Shown: positions 7,498 to 16,001 of the stretch, piece by piece
Numbering within the stretch: position 1 is the first letter of the stretch
Layout: each line of letters begins with the position of its first letter
NCBI RefSeq assembly: GCF_037154085.1
Contig: NZ_JBANRM010000002.1
Location: 558,001 to 622,000 of the forward strand
Length of the DNA: 64,000 nt
Direction: 5' to 3'
Source: Andeanibacterium fulvum
GTDB lineage: Bacteria; Pseudomonadota; Alphaproteobacteria; Sphingomonadales; Sphingomonadaceae
Program-made: the position numbers and the translations under genes
Notes under the pieces: model-generated
The model's database searches: none
The model's input: the letters and a program-made list of their open reading frames with translations, nothing else
Told to the model about the DNA's origin: nothing

Positions 7498-8556
7498 GTG
7501 AATTCAGCACCCGTCATGTGGATGCGCGGGGGTACCTCCAAGGGGGGGTACTTCCTCGCCAGTGACCTGCCGGCCGATATTGCGGAACGCGATGCCTTCC
7601 TGCTCGGCGTGATGGGCAGCCCCGATCCGCGCCAGATCGACGGCATGGGCGGCGCCGACCCGCTGACCAGCAAGGTAGCGGTAGTGAAGAAGAGCGAGCG
7701 GGAAGGGATCGATGTCGATTACCTGTTCCTGCAGGTCTTCGTCGATCAGGCCATCGTCACCGATGCGCAGAATTGCGGCAATATCCTTGCAGGTATCGGC
7801 CCCTTCGCCATTGAGCGCGGGCTGGTGGCGGCCACGGGCGACGAGACCAAGGTCTCGATCTTCATGGAGAATACCGGCCAGGCCGCCGTCGCCACGGTAC
7901 AGACGCCGGGCGGGGTGGTGACCTACAAGGGCGATGCCCGGATCGATGGCGTGCCCGGCACTCATGCCCCGATTCCGCTGGAGTTCCGCGACACGGCCGG
8001 TTCTTCCTGCGGCGCGCTGCTGCCCACGGGCAATGTGGTGGACGTGATCGAAGGCGTGGCCTGCACGCTGATCGACAATGGCATGCCCTGCATCGTGATG
8101 AAGGCACAAGACCTTGGCGCCACGGGCTATGAAACGCGTGAGGAACTGGAGGGCGAGGGCTTCGCCGCCATCCGCGCGAAGATCGAGAGCATCCGCCTTG
8201 CCGCCGGGCCGCTGATGAATCTTGGCGACGTGAAGGAAAAGTCCGTCCCCAAGATGTTCCTCGTCTCCCCGCCGAAGAACAGCGGCGCGATCAACACCCG
8301 CAGCTTCATTCCCCACCGCGCCCATGCGACCATCGGCGTGCTCGCCGCGGTCAGCGTGGCGACGGCCAGCCTGCTCAAGGGCTCGCCCGCCAATGATGTG
8401 GCGCAGCTTCCCGAAGGCAGCCGCAAGACTCTGTCGGTGGAACATCCGACCGGGGAAATGAGTTGCGTGCTGGAAGTGAACGACGCCGGGGAAGTCACCA
8501 GCTCCGCCCTGCTGCGCACCGCGCGCAAGCTGATGGACGGGGTGGTGTTCGTTTGA
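7498..8556 (+). CDS. ligU: 4-oxalomesaconate tautomerase
   Basis: LigU isomerises 4-oxalomesaconate between double-bond isomers so that LigJ can hydrate it. It belongs to the PrpF/diaminopimelate-epimerase-fold family. The 352-residue product has the diagnostic N-terminus APVMWMRGGTSKGGYF, the IDGMGGADPLTSKVAVV segment and QNCGNILAGIGPFAIE. The frame opens upstream through a repeat, but the GTG at 7498 with GGAGG seven bases away is the sensible start and aligns with family N-termini. It is the second gene of the rightward arm. Confidence 0.93.
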   Translation: MNSAPVMWMRGGTSKGGYFLASDLPADIAERDAFLLGVMGSPDPRQIDGMGGADPLTSKVAVVKKSEREGIDVDYLFLQVFVDQAIVTDAQNCGNILAGIGPFAIERGLVAATGDETKVSIFMENTGQAAVATVQTPGGVVTYKGDARIDGVPGTHAPIPLEFRDTAGSSCGALLPTGNVVDVIEGVACTLIDNGMPCIVMKAQDLGATGYETREELEGEGFAAIRAKIESIRLAAGPLMNLGDVKEKSVPKMFLVSPPKNSGAINTRSFIPHRAHATIGVLAAVSVATASLLKGSPANDVAQLPEGSRKTLSVEHPTGEMSCVLEVNDAGEVTSSALLRTARKLMDGVVFV

Positions 8557-8570
8557 TCTCTCTCACAACC

Positions 8571-8669
8571 CGTCCGTCCTGAGCCTGTCGAAGGACCGCC
8601 TTTCCTCCTTGAGGTCGGGATACGGGTGAAGAACAAAACGGCCCTTCGACAAGCTCAGGGCAGACGGAG
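8571..8669. repeat. Dispersed inverted repeat, TGTCGAAGGA type
   Basis: Inverted arms containing CCTGAGCCTGTCGAAGGA on the left and TCCTTCGACAAGCTCAGG-like sequence on the right flank a variable middle. This is one of five copies of this family in the window (see also 14754, 28626, 57559 and 63766). It lies between ligU and ligI. Confidence 0.85.
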
Positions 8670-8678
8670 TTATTGGTA

Positions 8679-9551
8679 ATGAGCACCGATCGCATCACCA
8701 GCTGGCATGCCAACCCTTCCAAGCCGAAGTTCATTCCGCCTGCGGGCGCGGTGGATGCGCATTGCCATGTGTTCGGCCCGATGGCGCAGTTCCCCTTCAG
8801 CGCGAAGGCGAAGTACCTGCCCGAGGATGCCGGCCCGGACATGCTGTTCGCCCTGCGCGATCATCTGGGGTTCGACAAGAACGTGATCGTGCAGGCCAGC
8901 TGCCACGGCACGGACAATTCCGCCACGCTGGATGCCATCGCCAAGTCCAATGGCAAGGCACGCGGCGTGGCCGTGGTCGATCCGGCGATCTCGGAAGAGG
9001 AACTGGCGAAGCTGCATGAAGGCGGCATGCGCGGTATCCGCTTCAACTTCCTCAAGCGCCTGGTCGACGATGCGCCCAAGGACAAGTTCCTGGAGGTGGC
9101 GGCCCGCCTGCCCGCGGGCTGGCACGTGGTGATCTATTTCGAGGCCGATATCCTTGAGGAACTGCGCCCCTTCATGGATGCGATCCCGGTGCCGCTGGTG
9201 ATCGACCACATGGGCCGCCCCGATGTGACGCAGGGCCCCGACGGCGCCGACATGAAGGCCTTCCGCCGCCTGCTCGACAGCCGGCCGGACATCCACTTCA
9301 AGCCCACCTGTCCCGATCGTCTGGATGGCACGGGCGATCCGTGGAATGCCTTCGCCGAAGCGGTAGCGCCGCTGGTGGCAGACTATTCGGATCGCTGCAT
9401 CTGGGGCACGGACTGGCCGCACCCCAACATGCAGGACAAGATCCCCGATGACGGCCATCTGGTCGACATGATCCCCCGCATCGCGCCGACCGAGGAACTG
9501 CAGCGCAAGCTGCTGGTCGACAATCCGATGCGGCTTTACTGGGCGGACTGA
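8679..9551 (+). CDS. ligI: 2-pyrone-4,6-dicarboxylate hydrolase
   Basis: LigI hydrolyses the PDC lactone formed by LigC to 4-oxalomesaconate. It is a metal-independent amidohydrolase-fold enzyme. The 290-residue protein has the HxH pair His28/His30 (DAHCHVFGPMAQFPFS), an IDHMGRPD strand and the IWGTDWPHPNMQD segment with the catalytic Asp, all as in SYK-6 LigI. A TTG two codons upstream keeps the frame open, but the ATG at 8679 gives the expected start. It is the third gene of the rightward arm, so ligK, ligU and ligI are probably co-transcribed. Confidence 0.96.
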   Translation: MSTDRITSWHANPSKPKFIPPAGAVDAHCHVFGPMAQFPFSAKAKYLPEDAGPDMLFALRDHLGFDKNVIVQASCHGTDNSATLDAIAKSNGKARGVAVVDPAISEEELAKLHEGGMRGIRFNFLKRLVDDAPKDKFLEVAARLPAGWHVVIYFEADILEELRPFMDAIPVPLVIDHMGRPDVTQGPDGADMKAFRRLLDSRPDIHFKPTCPDRLDGTGDPWNAFAEAVAPLVADYSDRCIWGTDWPHPNMQDKIPDDGHLVDMIPRIAPTEELQRKLLVDNPMRLYWAD

Positions 9552-9661
9552 TCCGCAGTTTTCCGGGGTGGCTTGCCTGCCCCGGTTGCACGCCATAGCC
9601 TGCGCCTTGCCGTCACGTGCCTGCAATTCCATGCGGGTAACGCGGCGGCGGAGGCGCGCGC

Positions 9662-10237
9662 ATGACCGATATATTGATTATCGACGGCCATCCCGATCCC
9701 GATCCGGCGCGGCTGGGCCATGCGCTGGCCGATGCCTATGAGGAAGCCGCGCGCGGCGCGGGCCATTCGGTCATGCGGATCGACTTGGCCGGGCTCGACT
9801 TTCCCCTGCTGCGCACGCGCCATGAATGGGCGGAAGAAAGGCCTGTCCCCACTATCGCCGCGGCGCAGGAGGCGATCCGCAAGGCGCGGCATCTGGCGAT
9901 CTTCTACCCGCTCTGGCTGGGGGAAATGCCTGCCCTGCTGAAGGGCTTCTTCGAACAGGTCGCGCGGCCCGATTTCGCCATCGGGGAAGGCCGGGTGCCC
10001 GTGCCGCTGCTGAAAGGCCGCTCGGCGCGAGTGGTCGTCACCATGGGCATGCCTGCCGCGTTCTATCGCCTCTTCTACCGCGCCCACAGCCTCAAGAGCC
10101 TGGAGCGGAACATATTGAAATTCTCCGGCATCAAGCCGGTGCGCTCTACCCTGATCGGCATGGTGGAAGGCGCGGCGCCGAAGCAGGCGGAACAATGGCT
10201 GGAACAGATGGCCGAACTGGGCCGGCGCGCGCGCTGA
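9662..10237 (+). CDS. NAD(P)H quinone oxidoreductase, flavodoxin fold
   Basis: A 191-residue flavoprotein of the NQO1/MdaB/KefF type (flavodoxin_2 fold). Visible features are an N-terminal phosphate-binding strand-loop (ILIIDGHPDP), an IFYPLWLGEMPALLKGFFEQV segment with the aromatic residues that stack on FMN/FAD, and a VTMGMPAAFYR strand. It probably makes two-electron reductions of quinones in the cytoplasm. It is 110 bp downstream of ligI on the same strand and may read through from the lig operon. Its stop nearly abuts the convergent Rieske gene. Confidence 0.85.
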   Translation: MTDILIIDGHPDPDPARLGHALADAYEEAARGAGHSVMRIDLAGLDFPLLRTRHEWAEERPVPTIAAAQEAIRKARHLAIFYPLWLGEMPALLKGFFEQVARPDFAIGEGRVPVPLLKGRSARVVVTMGMPAAFYRLFYRAHSLKSLERNILKFSGIKPVRSTLIGMVEGAAPKQAEQWLEQMAELGRRAR

Positions 10238-10238
10238 C

Positions 10239-11507
10239 CTATTCGGCGGCTTCTGCCAGCGCCTGCCAGTCCACCTCGCGCCAGTCTTCCTCCCGCCCGA
10301 AGGCGAAGGAGATTGCGCGGATCGCGGGATAGTCGATCTCTTCCCCCGCGAAAGAGAGTTCGCCCGTTTCCCGATGGCGGTTCACCGCATCGAGCAGCAG
10401 GCGCCGCGCGCGGTAGATCACCCGGTCGCAGGTGCCGAGATATTCCTGCGTGCGGTCCACGATGGGGCCCATGGATTCCTGCACCGCGAAATCCTCATAG
10501 GCATTGCTGCGATTGACGATGCCGCTCCAATGCCCGTCCTTCATTGCCTGCCGGTCCTGATGCCAGAGGTTGGAGGCATCGCCCATATCGGCATTGAAAT
10601 GGTCCGGATCGCCCGACCAGTCACCCAGCGCGCTCATCATCTGGCGCTCCAGCGGGGCCTGCGTATCGTAAGAGATATACCATTGCGCGGTGGTGACATC
10701 GTCGATCGGGATCGAACAGCAGGTCACGCGCGGGCCGGTGGGCGCGGCGGGAATGAAGGAGAAGAAGGGCAGGGCCACTTCGCGCACGCGGGCGTAGAAG
10801 CGGTGGTCCCCTTCCTCGCGGATCGCGCCTTCGCGGAAGCCATAGGGCCGCTCGTCGAATTCGAACACCGGCGCGCCGTCATTCAGGATGTAGTCGCTTT
10901 CGGCCTTGAAGTAATTGCGGCCAATCACGCTGGCGAGGTTGGTGGCGTGAAGAAAGCCGACATGCGCGCTGTCCAGCAGTGCCTCCAGCCCCTGCAGCCA
11001 GTTGGTGCGGATGATCCCGCGCATCGGCTGCACATGGCTGTCGGGCAGGCCGGTGAACTCGTAATCGGGGAAGCGCGGCGGATTGGCCTTGCTGCCCATA
11101 TAGACCCACACCAGCCCGCCCGCCTCATGGGTGGGATGCGTGCGCACGGGCACGCTGGCGGCGAATTTCTCGCGCTGGCTGCGCGGTTCCGTCGGGGCGT
11201 CCACGCAGACGCCGTCCACGCTGAACTTCCAGCCGTGGAAGATGCAGCGCAGGCCGTTATCCTCGTTGCGGGCAAGGGCCAGGCTGGCGCAGCGGTGGGG
11301 GCAGGCTTCCTGCATGAAGCCGACCCGGCCATCGGTGGCGCGGAAGGCTACGAAATTCTCGCCGAACAGGCGAACCCGCTCGGGCGCGCCATCCGCTTCC
11401 AGTTTCGCGGAACGGCAGGCGGGCACCCAATATTCGCGCAGCATTGCGCCCATCGGCGTGCCCGGGCCGATCCGGGTGAGGAGTTCGTTATCCGCCCGGT
11501 TCAGCAT
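10239..11507 (-). CDS. Rieske non-heme iron oxygenase, large subunit
   Basis: A 422-residue ring-hydroxylating or O-demethylating oxygenase. The Rieske cluster ligands are Cys69 and His71 (EACPHRC) and Cys88 and His91 (CIFHGWKF). The mononuclear iron ligands are His182 and His187 in LDSAHVGFLH. Overall layout resembles the phthalate 4,5-dioxygenase / LigXa (5,5'-dehydrodivanillate O-demethylase) branch. No reductase or ferredoxin gene is adjacent, so electrons must come from partners encoded elsewhere. Proximity to the lig genes suggests it feeds an aromatic acid toward protocatechuate, but the substrate is inference. Confidence 0.9.
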   Translation of the reverse strand: MLNRADNELLTRIGPGTPMGAMLREYWVPACRSAKLEADGAPERVRLFGENFVAFRATDGRVGFMQEACPHRCASLALARNEDNGLRCIFHGWKFSVDGVCVDAPTEPRSQREKFAASVPVRTHPTHEAGGLVWVYMGSKANPPRFPDYEFTGLPDSHVQPMRGIIRTNWLQGLEALLDSAHVGFLHATNLASVIGRNYFKAESDYILNDGAPVFEFDERPYGFREGAIREEGDHRFYARVREVALPFFSFIPAAPTGPRVTCCSIPIDDVTTAQWYISYDTQAPLERQMMSALGDWSGDPDHFNADMGDASNLWHQDRQAMKDGHWSGIVNRSNAYEDFAVQESMGPIVDRTQEYLGTCDRVIYRARRLLLDAVNRHRETGELSFAGEEIDYPAIRAISFAFGREEDWREVDWQALAEAAE

Positions 11508-11541
11508 GTCACGATCTCCTCTCCCTTTTGTCCCGCCGGTC

Positions 11542-12855
11542 TTACTTGCCGGCGGTGATCTTCAGCATGGCGCCTGCATTCTCGTCCGTCAGGACATAGA
11601 GGTTGCCGTCAGGCCCCTGCCGCACGTCGCGCAGGCGCTGCTTCAGATCTTCCAGCAGGGCTTCCTGCTTGCCCGAGGGATCGCCCTTGGAATCGAATTC
11701 CAAGCGCAGCAGCGACTTGTTCATCATGGCGATGAACAGATTGCCGTCCCAGCCCGGAATCTTGCGGCCGTGATAGAAGGTGAGATTTCCGGGGTTGGCC
11801 GAAGGCGGGCCCCACACGGCCAGCGGATCGACGAAGCCGGGCTCGCCCTTGATGAACTTGGCGGGCGTATCGTCGTAATGATGGCCCTGCGTCACATCCA
11901 TCCAGCCGTAATTCTCGCCGCGCTTGATGCGGTTCAGCTCGTCGCCGCCGCGCGGGCCGAATTCGGTGGACCAGATCTCGCCATATTCGGAATCGACCGT
12001 CAGCCCGGTGGGGTTGCGGTGGCCGATGGTCCAGATCTCGCTCTTCCAGTCCTTCTCGCCGACATAGGGATTGTCGTCGGGCACGGAGCCATCGTCGTTC
12101 AGGCGCAGGATCTTGCCGAAATGATTGTCGGTCTTCTGCACCATTTCGCCATAGTTGCGGTCGCCGCTGGCGATGAACAGATAGCCTTCCGTGTCGAAGG
12201 CCATGCGCCCGCCATAGCTGCCATAGACCGGGCCCTGGCCGCAGCACTTGGCCGGCACCGGCTCCTTGCCGTACCAGGCATCGGCCTCGAAGATTTCCTT
12301 CACGTCGCTCAGCTGGTGGCTGCCGTCCCACTTGGCGCGCAAAACGGCCAGGGTGGTGTTCTTCGGGTCTTTCGGATCGGCCTTGGAATAGCTGAGATAG
12401 ATCAGCCGGTTCTTGGCGAAATCGGGGTGCAGCACCACGTCCATCAGCCCGGCGATGCCGACGTGATAGACTTCGGGCAGGCCCGCGATCGGGGTGGGAT
12501 CGAGCACGCCCGCCTTGCTGACGATGCGCAGGCGGCCCGGGCGTTCCGTCACCAGCATGTCGCCATTGGGCAGGAAGGCCATGCCCCAGGGGCGTTCGAG
12601 GCCCTTGGTGACGACCTCCACGTGGATTTTCGCCTTTTGGGTCTGATAGTCCCACGGTCCGTCGCCCAGCGGCACGGGCAGGAAGGGATTGGGCGCCTTG
12701 GGCGCTTCGCCCTCGTCGCCGCTGGGGGCGGCAGGGGCAGCGGGAGCGGCGGGTGCCGCCGGAGCCGCAGCCGGTGCGGTATCGTTCTGTGCCGCAGCGA
12801 TCGCACCCGTGCAGGCGAGCGCGGCACCCATTGCCAAGCCAATGACGCGTTTCAT
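11542..12855 (-). CDS. PQQ-dependent soluble aldose-type sugar dehydrogenase
   Basis: A 437-residue secreted beta-propeller of the glucose/sorbosone dehydrogenase (YliI/GDH-B) family, expected to oxidise sugars in the periplasm. The chosen ATG follows a GGGAG site and gives a signal peptide (MKRVIGLAMGAALACTGAIA) that an upstream in-frame codon would bury. A low-complexity Ala-Pro linker covers residues 26-45. Propeller motifs include RPWGMAFLPNGDMLVTERPG, IGHRNPTGL, STEFGPRGGDELN and RDVRQGPDGNLYVLTD, the last typical of the final blade. The Ala-Pro tract has near-identical repeated codons. Confidence 0.9.
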   Translation of the reverse strand: MKRVIGLAMGAALACTGAIAAAQNDTAPAAAPAAPAAPAAPAAPSGDEGEAPKAPNPFLPVPLGDGPWDYQTQKAKIHVEVVTKGLERPWGMAFLPNGDMLVTERPGRLRIVSKAGVLDPTPIAGLPEVYHVGIAGLMDVVLHPDFAKNRLIYLSYSKADPKDPKNTTLAVLRAKWDGSHQLSDVKEIFEADAWYGKEPVPAKCCGQGPVYGSYGGRMAFDTEGYLFIASGDRNYGEMVQKTDNHFGKILRLNDDGSVPDDNPYVGEKDWKSEIWTIGHRNPTGLTVDSEYGEIWSTEFGPRGGDELNRIKRGENYGWMDVTQGHHYDDTPAKFIKGEPGFVDPLAVWGPPSANPGNLTFYHGRKIPGWDGNLFIAMMNKSLLRLEFDSKGDPSGKQEALLEDLKQRLRDVRQGPDGNLYVLTDENAGAMLKITAGK

Positions 12856-13308
12856 GAAAACTCCCTCATCCCCGTTCCGCCGGGAGCGGTTGCGGCCGCT
12901 CTTCCAGCCCCTGTTGCGATGCGGCCCGCGTCTTCGCGGTGCCTTATGCAAGCTCATTAGGCCTTTGCAGCGACGCGCACAATCGCCGCTTTCCTACTTG
13001 CGACAAATCTGGCTTACCCTCGGCGGTGCCATCCTGCGGACCTTCGCCTGGCCTGCATTCTCCCGCCCTTTGGCCGGCAAGCGAGCCTGCTGCGGAAGGT
13101 AACAGGTCTTGTCACTGGAGATCGCCCGGAAGGCATGGGAAACCGGGCTTTTCGGGCGGGGAAAGGTCACAGGTTTCGTAGGCGTAAATGCGTCACTTTC
13201 CGCCCAAGAATTTCACGCGGAAAGGGGCGGGGCAGCCTTGTCCGGTTTTGCTTGCCCGGGGGCCATGCTGCGGTAACATCCCGCTGTCTGAAAAGGGGAG
13301 AACGGACG
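12856..13308. other. Intergenic stretch, no gene seen
   Basis: This 453-bp divergent region between the sugar dehydrogenase and qmcA must hold both promoters. I see short GC-rich inverted repeats (for example near 13129-13160) but no convincing ORF, RNA gene or consensus promoter. Confidence 0.5.
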
Positions 13309-14286
13309 ATGAGCGGATTTCTGATCGCCATCCTGGTGGTGGTGTTCATGTTCCTGCTGATGGGCGTACGCGTGGTGCGGCAGGGCTATGTCTATACTAT
13401 CGAAAGGCTGGGCAAGTTCACTCTGGCCGCCGAGCCGGGGCTGCACCTGATCATCCCCTTCATCGACCGTGTCGGGCAGAAAGTGAACGTGATGGAACAG
13501 GTGCTCGATATTCCGGGCCAGGAAATCATCACCCGCGATAACGCCATGGTGGGCGTGGATGCGGTGGTGTTCTTCCAGGTGCTGGATGCGGGCAAGGCCG
13601 CCTATGAAGTGCACAACCTGTATCTCTCGATCATGGCGCTGACGACCACGAACCTGCGCACCGTGATGGGCTCGATGGACCTCGACGAGACGCTTTCCAA
13701 GCGTGACGAGATCAATGCCAAGCTGCTCTCCGTGGTCGATCATGCCACCGCGCCCTGGGGCGTGAAGATCACTCGCGTGGAGATCAAGGACATCCGCCCG
13801 CCGCGCGACATTTCCGATGCGATGACTCGCCAGATGAAGGCCGAACGCGAGAAGCGGGCCGAGATTCTGGAAGCGGAAGGCAAGCGGGCATCCGACATCC
13901 TGCGTGCCGAAGGCCTCAAGCAGTCGCAGATCCTTGCCGCGGAAGGCCGCCGCGAATCCGCCTTCCGCGATGCCGAAGCGCGTGAGCGCGAGGCGGAGGC
14001 GGAAGCCAGGGCCACGCAGATGGTGTCCGAGGCCATCGCCGCTTCCGGCAGCCAGGCGATCAATTACTTCATTGCCCAGAAATACACCGATGCGGTGGGC
14101 AAGTTCGCCACTTCGCCCAATGCCAAGACGATCCTGTTCCCGGTAGAGGCGACCCAGCTGATCGGTTCGCTCGGCGGGATCGGCGAACTGGTGAAGGATG
14201 CGGTAGGCGGCGGCACCGCTCCGTCTGCTCCCCCGGCACCGCCAGCACCGCGCCGCTCCGTGCCGCCGGCCGGGGGTGGGCAGTGA
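13309..14286 (+). CDS. qmcA: SPFH/Band 7 membrane protease regulator, paraslipin
   Basis: A 325-residue membrane-anchored SPFH protein. It has one N-terminal membrane segment (residues 3-20), a Band 7 domain starting at VVRQGYVYTIERLGKF, and a long charged coiled coil rich in Glu, Ala and Arg (about residues 175-245). These proteins form cages around membrane proteases such as FtsH. The ATG at 13309 has a GGGGAG site; upstream in-frame sequence lacks coding character. It overlaps the NfeD gene by one base (TGATG), the classic stomatin-NfeD pair. Confidence 0.93.
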   Translation: MSGFLIAILVVVFMFLLMGVRVVRQGYVYTIERLGKFTLAAEPGLHLIIPFIDRVGQKVNVMEQVLDIPGQEIITRDNAMVGVDAVVFFQVLDAGKAAYEVHNLYLSIMALTTTNLRTVMGSMDLDETLSKRDEINAKLLSVVDHATAPWGVKITRVEIKDIRPPRDISDAMTRQMKAEREKRAEILEAEGKRASDILRAEGLKQSQILAAEGRRESAFRDAEAREREAEAEARATQMVSEAIAASGSQAINYFIAQKYTDAVGKFATSPNAKTILFPVEATQLIGSLGGIGELVKDAVGGGTAPSAPPAPPAPRRSVPPAGGGQ

Positions 14287-14729
14287 TGGAAGAGCTGGCC
14301 AACCTCGATTCGCACTGGGCCTGGCTGGCCATCGGCCTGTTCCTGGCGGCGGCCGAAATGGCCGTGCCGGGCGTGTTCCTGATCTGGCTGGCCGGCGCGG
14401 CGATCATCACCGGCATCCTTGCCTGGCTGATCCCGCTGGGCCTGCCGCTGGAAATCGTGATCTTCGGCGTGCTGGCCATCGTCGCCGTGTTTGCCGGCCG
14501 CCGTTACCTGCGCGATAATCCGGTGACCGAGGCAGACCCCAAGATGAACCGCCGCGGCGCGCGTCTGGTGGGCGAAGTGGCCATTGTCAGCCAGCCGATC
14601 GAAGCCGGATCGGGCAAGGTCCATTACGGCGACAGCGAATGGCTGGCCAAGGGCGCCGACACCCCGGCGGGCGTACGCGTGCGGATCACGGGTAGCGATG
14701 GCGCAGTGTTGCTGGTGGAGCCGATTTAG
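14286..14729 (+). CDS. NfeD family membrane protein
   Basis: A 147-residue partner of the SPFH protein. It has three membrane segments (about residues 10-75) and a C-terminal OB-fold domain starting near MNRRGARLVGEVAIV. The start is the ATG that overlaps the qmcA stop; a GTG one codon earlier is possible. This short NfeD form lacks the serine-protease domain found in longer relatives. Confidence 0.9.
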   Translation: MEELANLDSHWAWLAIGLFLAAAEMAVPGVFLIWLAGAAIITGILAWLIPLGLPLEIVIFGVLAIVAVFAGRRYLRDNPVTEADPKMNRRGARLVGEVAIVSQPIEAGSGKVHYGDSEWLAKGADTPAGVRVRITGSDGAVLLVEPI

Positions 14730-14753
14730 GCGAAGTGAGAGCCTTCTCTCAAA

Positions 14754-14900
14754 CCCGTTCGTCCTGAGCCTGTCGAAGGACGCGCGCAAGCATCTGCCCA
14801 AGGCTCCTGCTCAACCGCTTGTCTGGTGCGAATCTCCGGGGGCGAAGTCGCCCGGAATTAACGCCACTCGTGTCCTTCGACAGGCTCAGGATGAACGGGT
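14754..14900. repeat. Dispersed inverted repeat, TGTCGAAGGA type
   Basis: The left arm (about 14754-14781) and right arm (about 14871-14900) are near-perfect inverted copies around a 90-bp centre that itself holds a short stem (CTCCGGGGGCGAAGTCGCCCGG). It sits between convergent genes and could act as a bidirectional barrier. Confidence 0.85.
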
Positions 14901-14939
14901 GGGGGTGCCTGCGGCGAGCGGCTGTCGCTCGCCCGCCCC

Positions 14940-15902
14940 TCACCCCTCGTGGTGCTTCGCCGCGCTGATCTTGGTGCCGAAGCGGCCGTGCTTGCGGAAG
15001 CGGATCATCCATTTGCCCAGGAACAGTTCCAGCGGCTTGGGCGAGACGCCCAGCGCCTTGAGGCCGGGCAGCTTGCCCGAAGGAACACTGCCCGCCTTGA
15101 GCATGATCCACTGGTCACGGTTCATCGGCGTGCCGGGCAAAGCGGCGAACAGGGCGGACATGGCATCGGGCATGTCGAGCAGCAGGGGATTACGCTCCTG
15201 CCCCTTGGCGATCATGCGATGGAGCTGGCCCATGGTGATCGCTTCGGGCCCGGCAATCTCGTAGGTCTTGCCGCCATGCTTCTTCGGATCGCCCAGCGCG
15301 TTGCCGATGGCTTCGGCCGCATCGTCTACCCACAGGGGCTGGAGCTTCGCCTCGGGGCCGAACACCGGCAGGACCGGGAAGGACGAGACGAGGTTGGCGA
15401 ACAGGTTCACGAACTTGTCGTCTTCGGCAAACAGCACGCCGGGGCGGATGATCGTTGCCTTGGGGAAGGCGGCCAGCACGGCTTCCTCGCCTTCGGCCTT
15501 GGTGCGGGCATAGGCCGATTCCGAGGCGGCATCGGCGCCGATGGCCGAAACCAGCACGAAGCTTTCAAGCCCGGCCGCCGCAGCGGCTTCCGCCGCGACG
15601 CGTGCGCCCTTCGCCTGGATGGCGTTGAGATTGCCGCTGAAGGAACCGACCAGATAGATCGCCGCATCGGCGCCGGTCAGCACGGCGCGCACTGTGTCGG
15701 GCTTGGTCACGTCGCAGGCGACGAACTGGGTCTGGCCCAGATTGCCCAGCGGCTTCAGCTTGTAGGCGCGTTCCGGATGGCGGCTGGCGATGCGCAGGCG
15801 CGCGCCGCGCGCCAGCAGGTCCTGCGCCAGATGAGTGCCAACGAAGCCGCTGCCGCCCAGCAGCACTACCAGTTTTCCGTTCAGCGGGTCGCTCTTCGCC
15901 AT
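14940..15902 (-). CDS. NAD(P)-binding protein, complex I NDUFA9-like
   Basis: A 320-residue extended short-chain-dehydrogenase-type protein. The dinucleotide loop GGSGFVGTH is near the N-terminus, followed by RIASRHPERAYKLKPLG and an IRPGVLFAEDDKFVN segment. This architecture is typical of alphaproteobacterial proteins related to the NDUFA9 accessory subunit of complex I. The ATG at 15900-15902 (MAKSDPLNGK) is preferred to a TTG 16 codons upstream. The SDR catalytic YxxxK is present as YARTK, but substrate turnover is doubtful in this family. Confidence 0.85.
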   Translation of the reverse strand: MAKSDPLNGKLVVLLGGSGFVGTHLAQDLLARGARLRIASRHPERAYKLKPLGNLGQTQFVACDVTKPDTVRAVLTGADAAIYLVGSFSGNLNAIQAKGARVAAEAAAAAGLESFVLVSAIGADAASESAYARTKAEGEEAVLAAFPKATIIRPGVLFAEDDKFVNLFANLVSSFPVLPVFGPEAKLQPLWVDDAAEAIGNALGDPKKHGGKTYEIAGPEAITMGQLHRMIAKGQERNPLLLDMPDAMSALFAALPGTPMNRDQWIMLKAGSVPSGKLPGLKALGVSPKPLELFLGKWMIRFRKHGRFGTKISAAKHHEG

Positions 15903-16001
15903 GCCAGTACCGTTTGCCTTTGCCTGCGAGTCCAGTTTCGCGCCCGGCAATGCAACAAGCGCCGCTTCCCCGCAAGCATGCGATTGGCGCGAAATCGCCC
16001 G

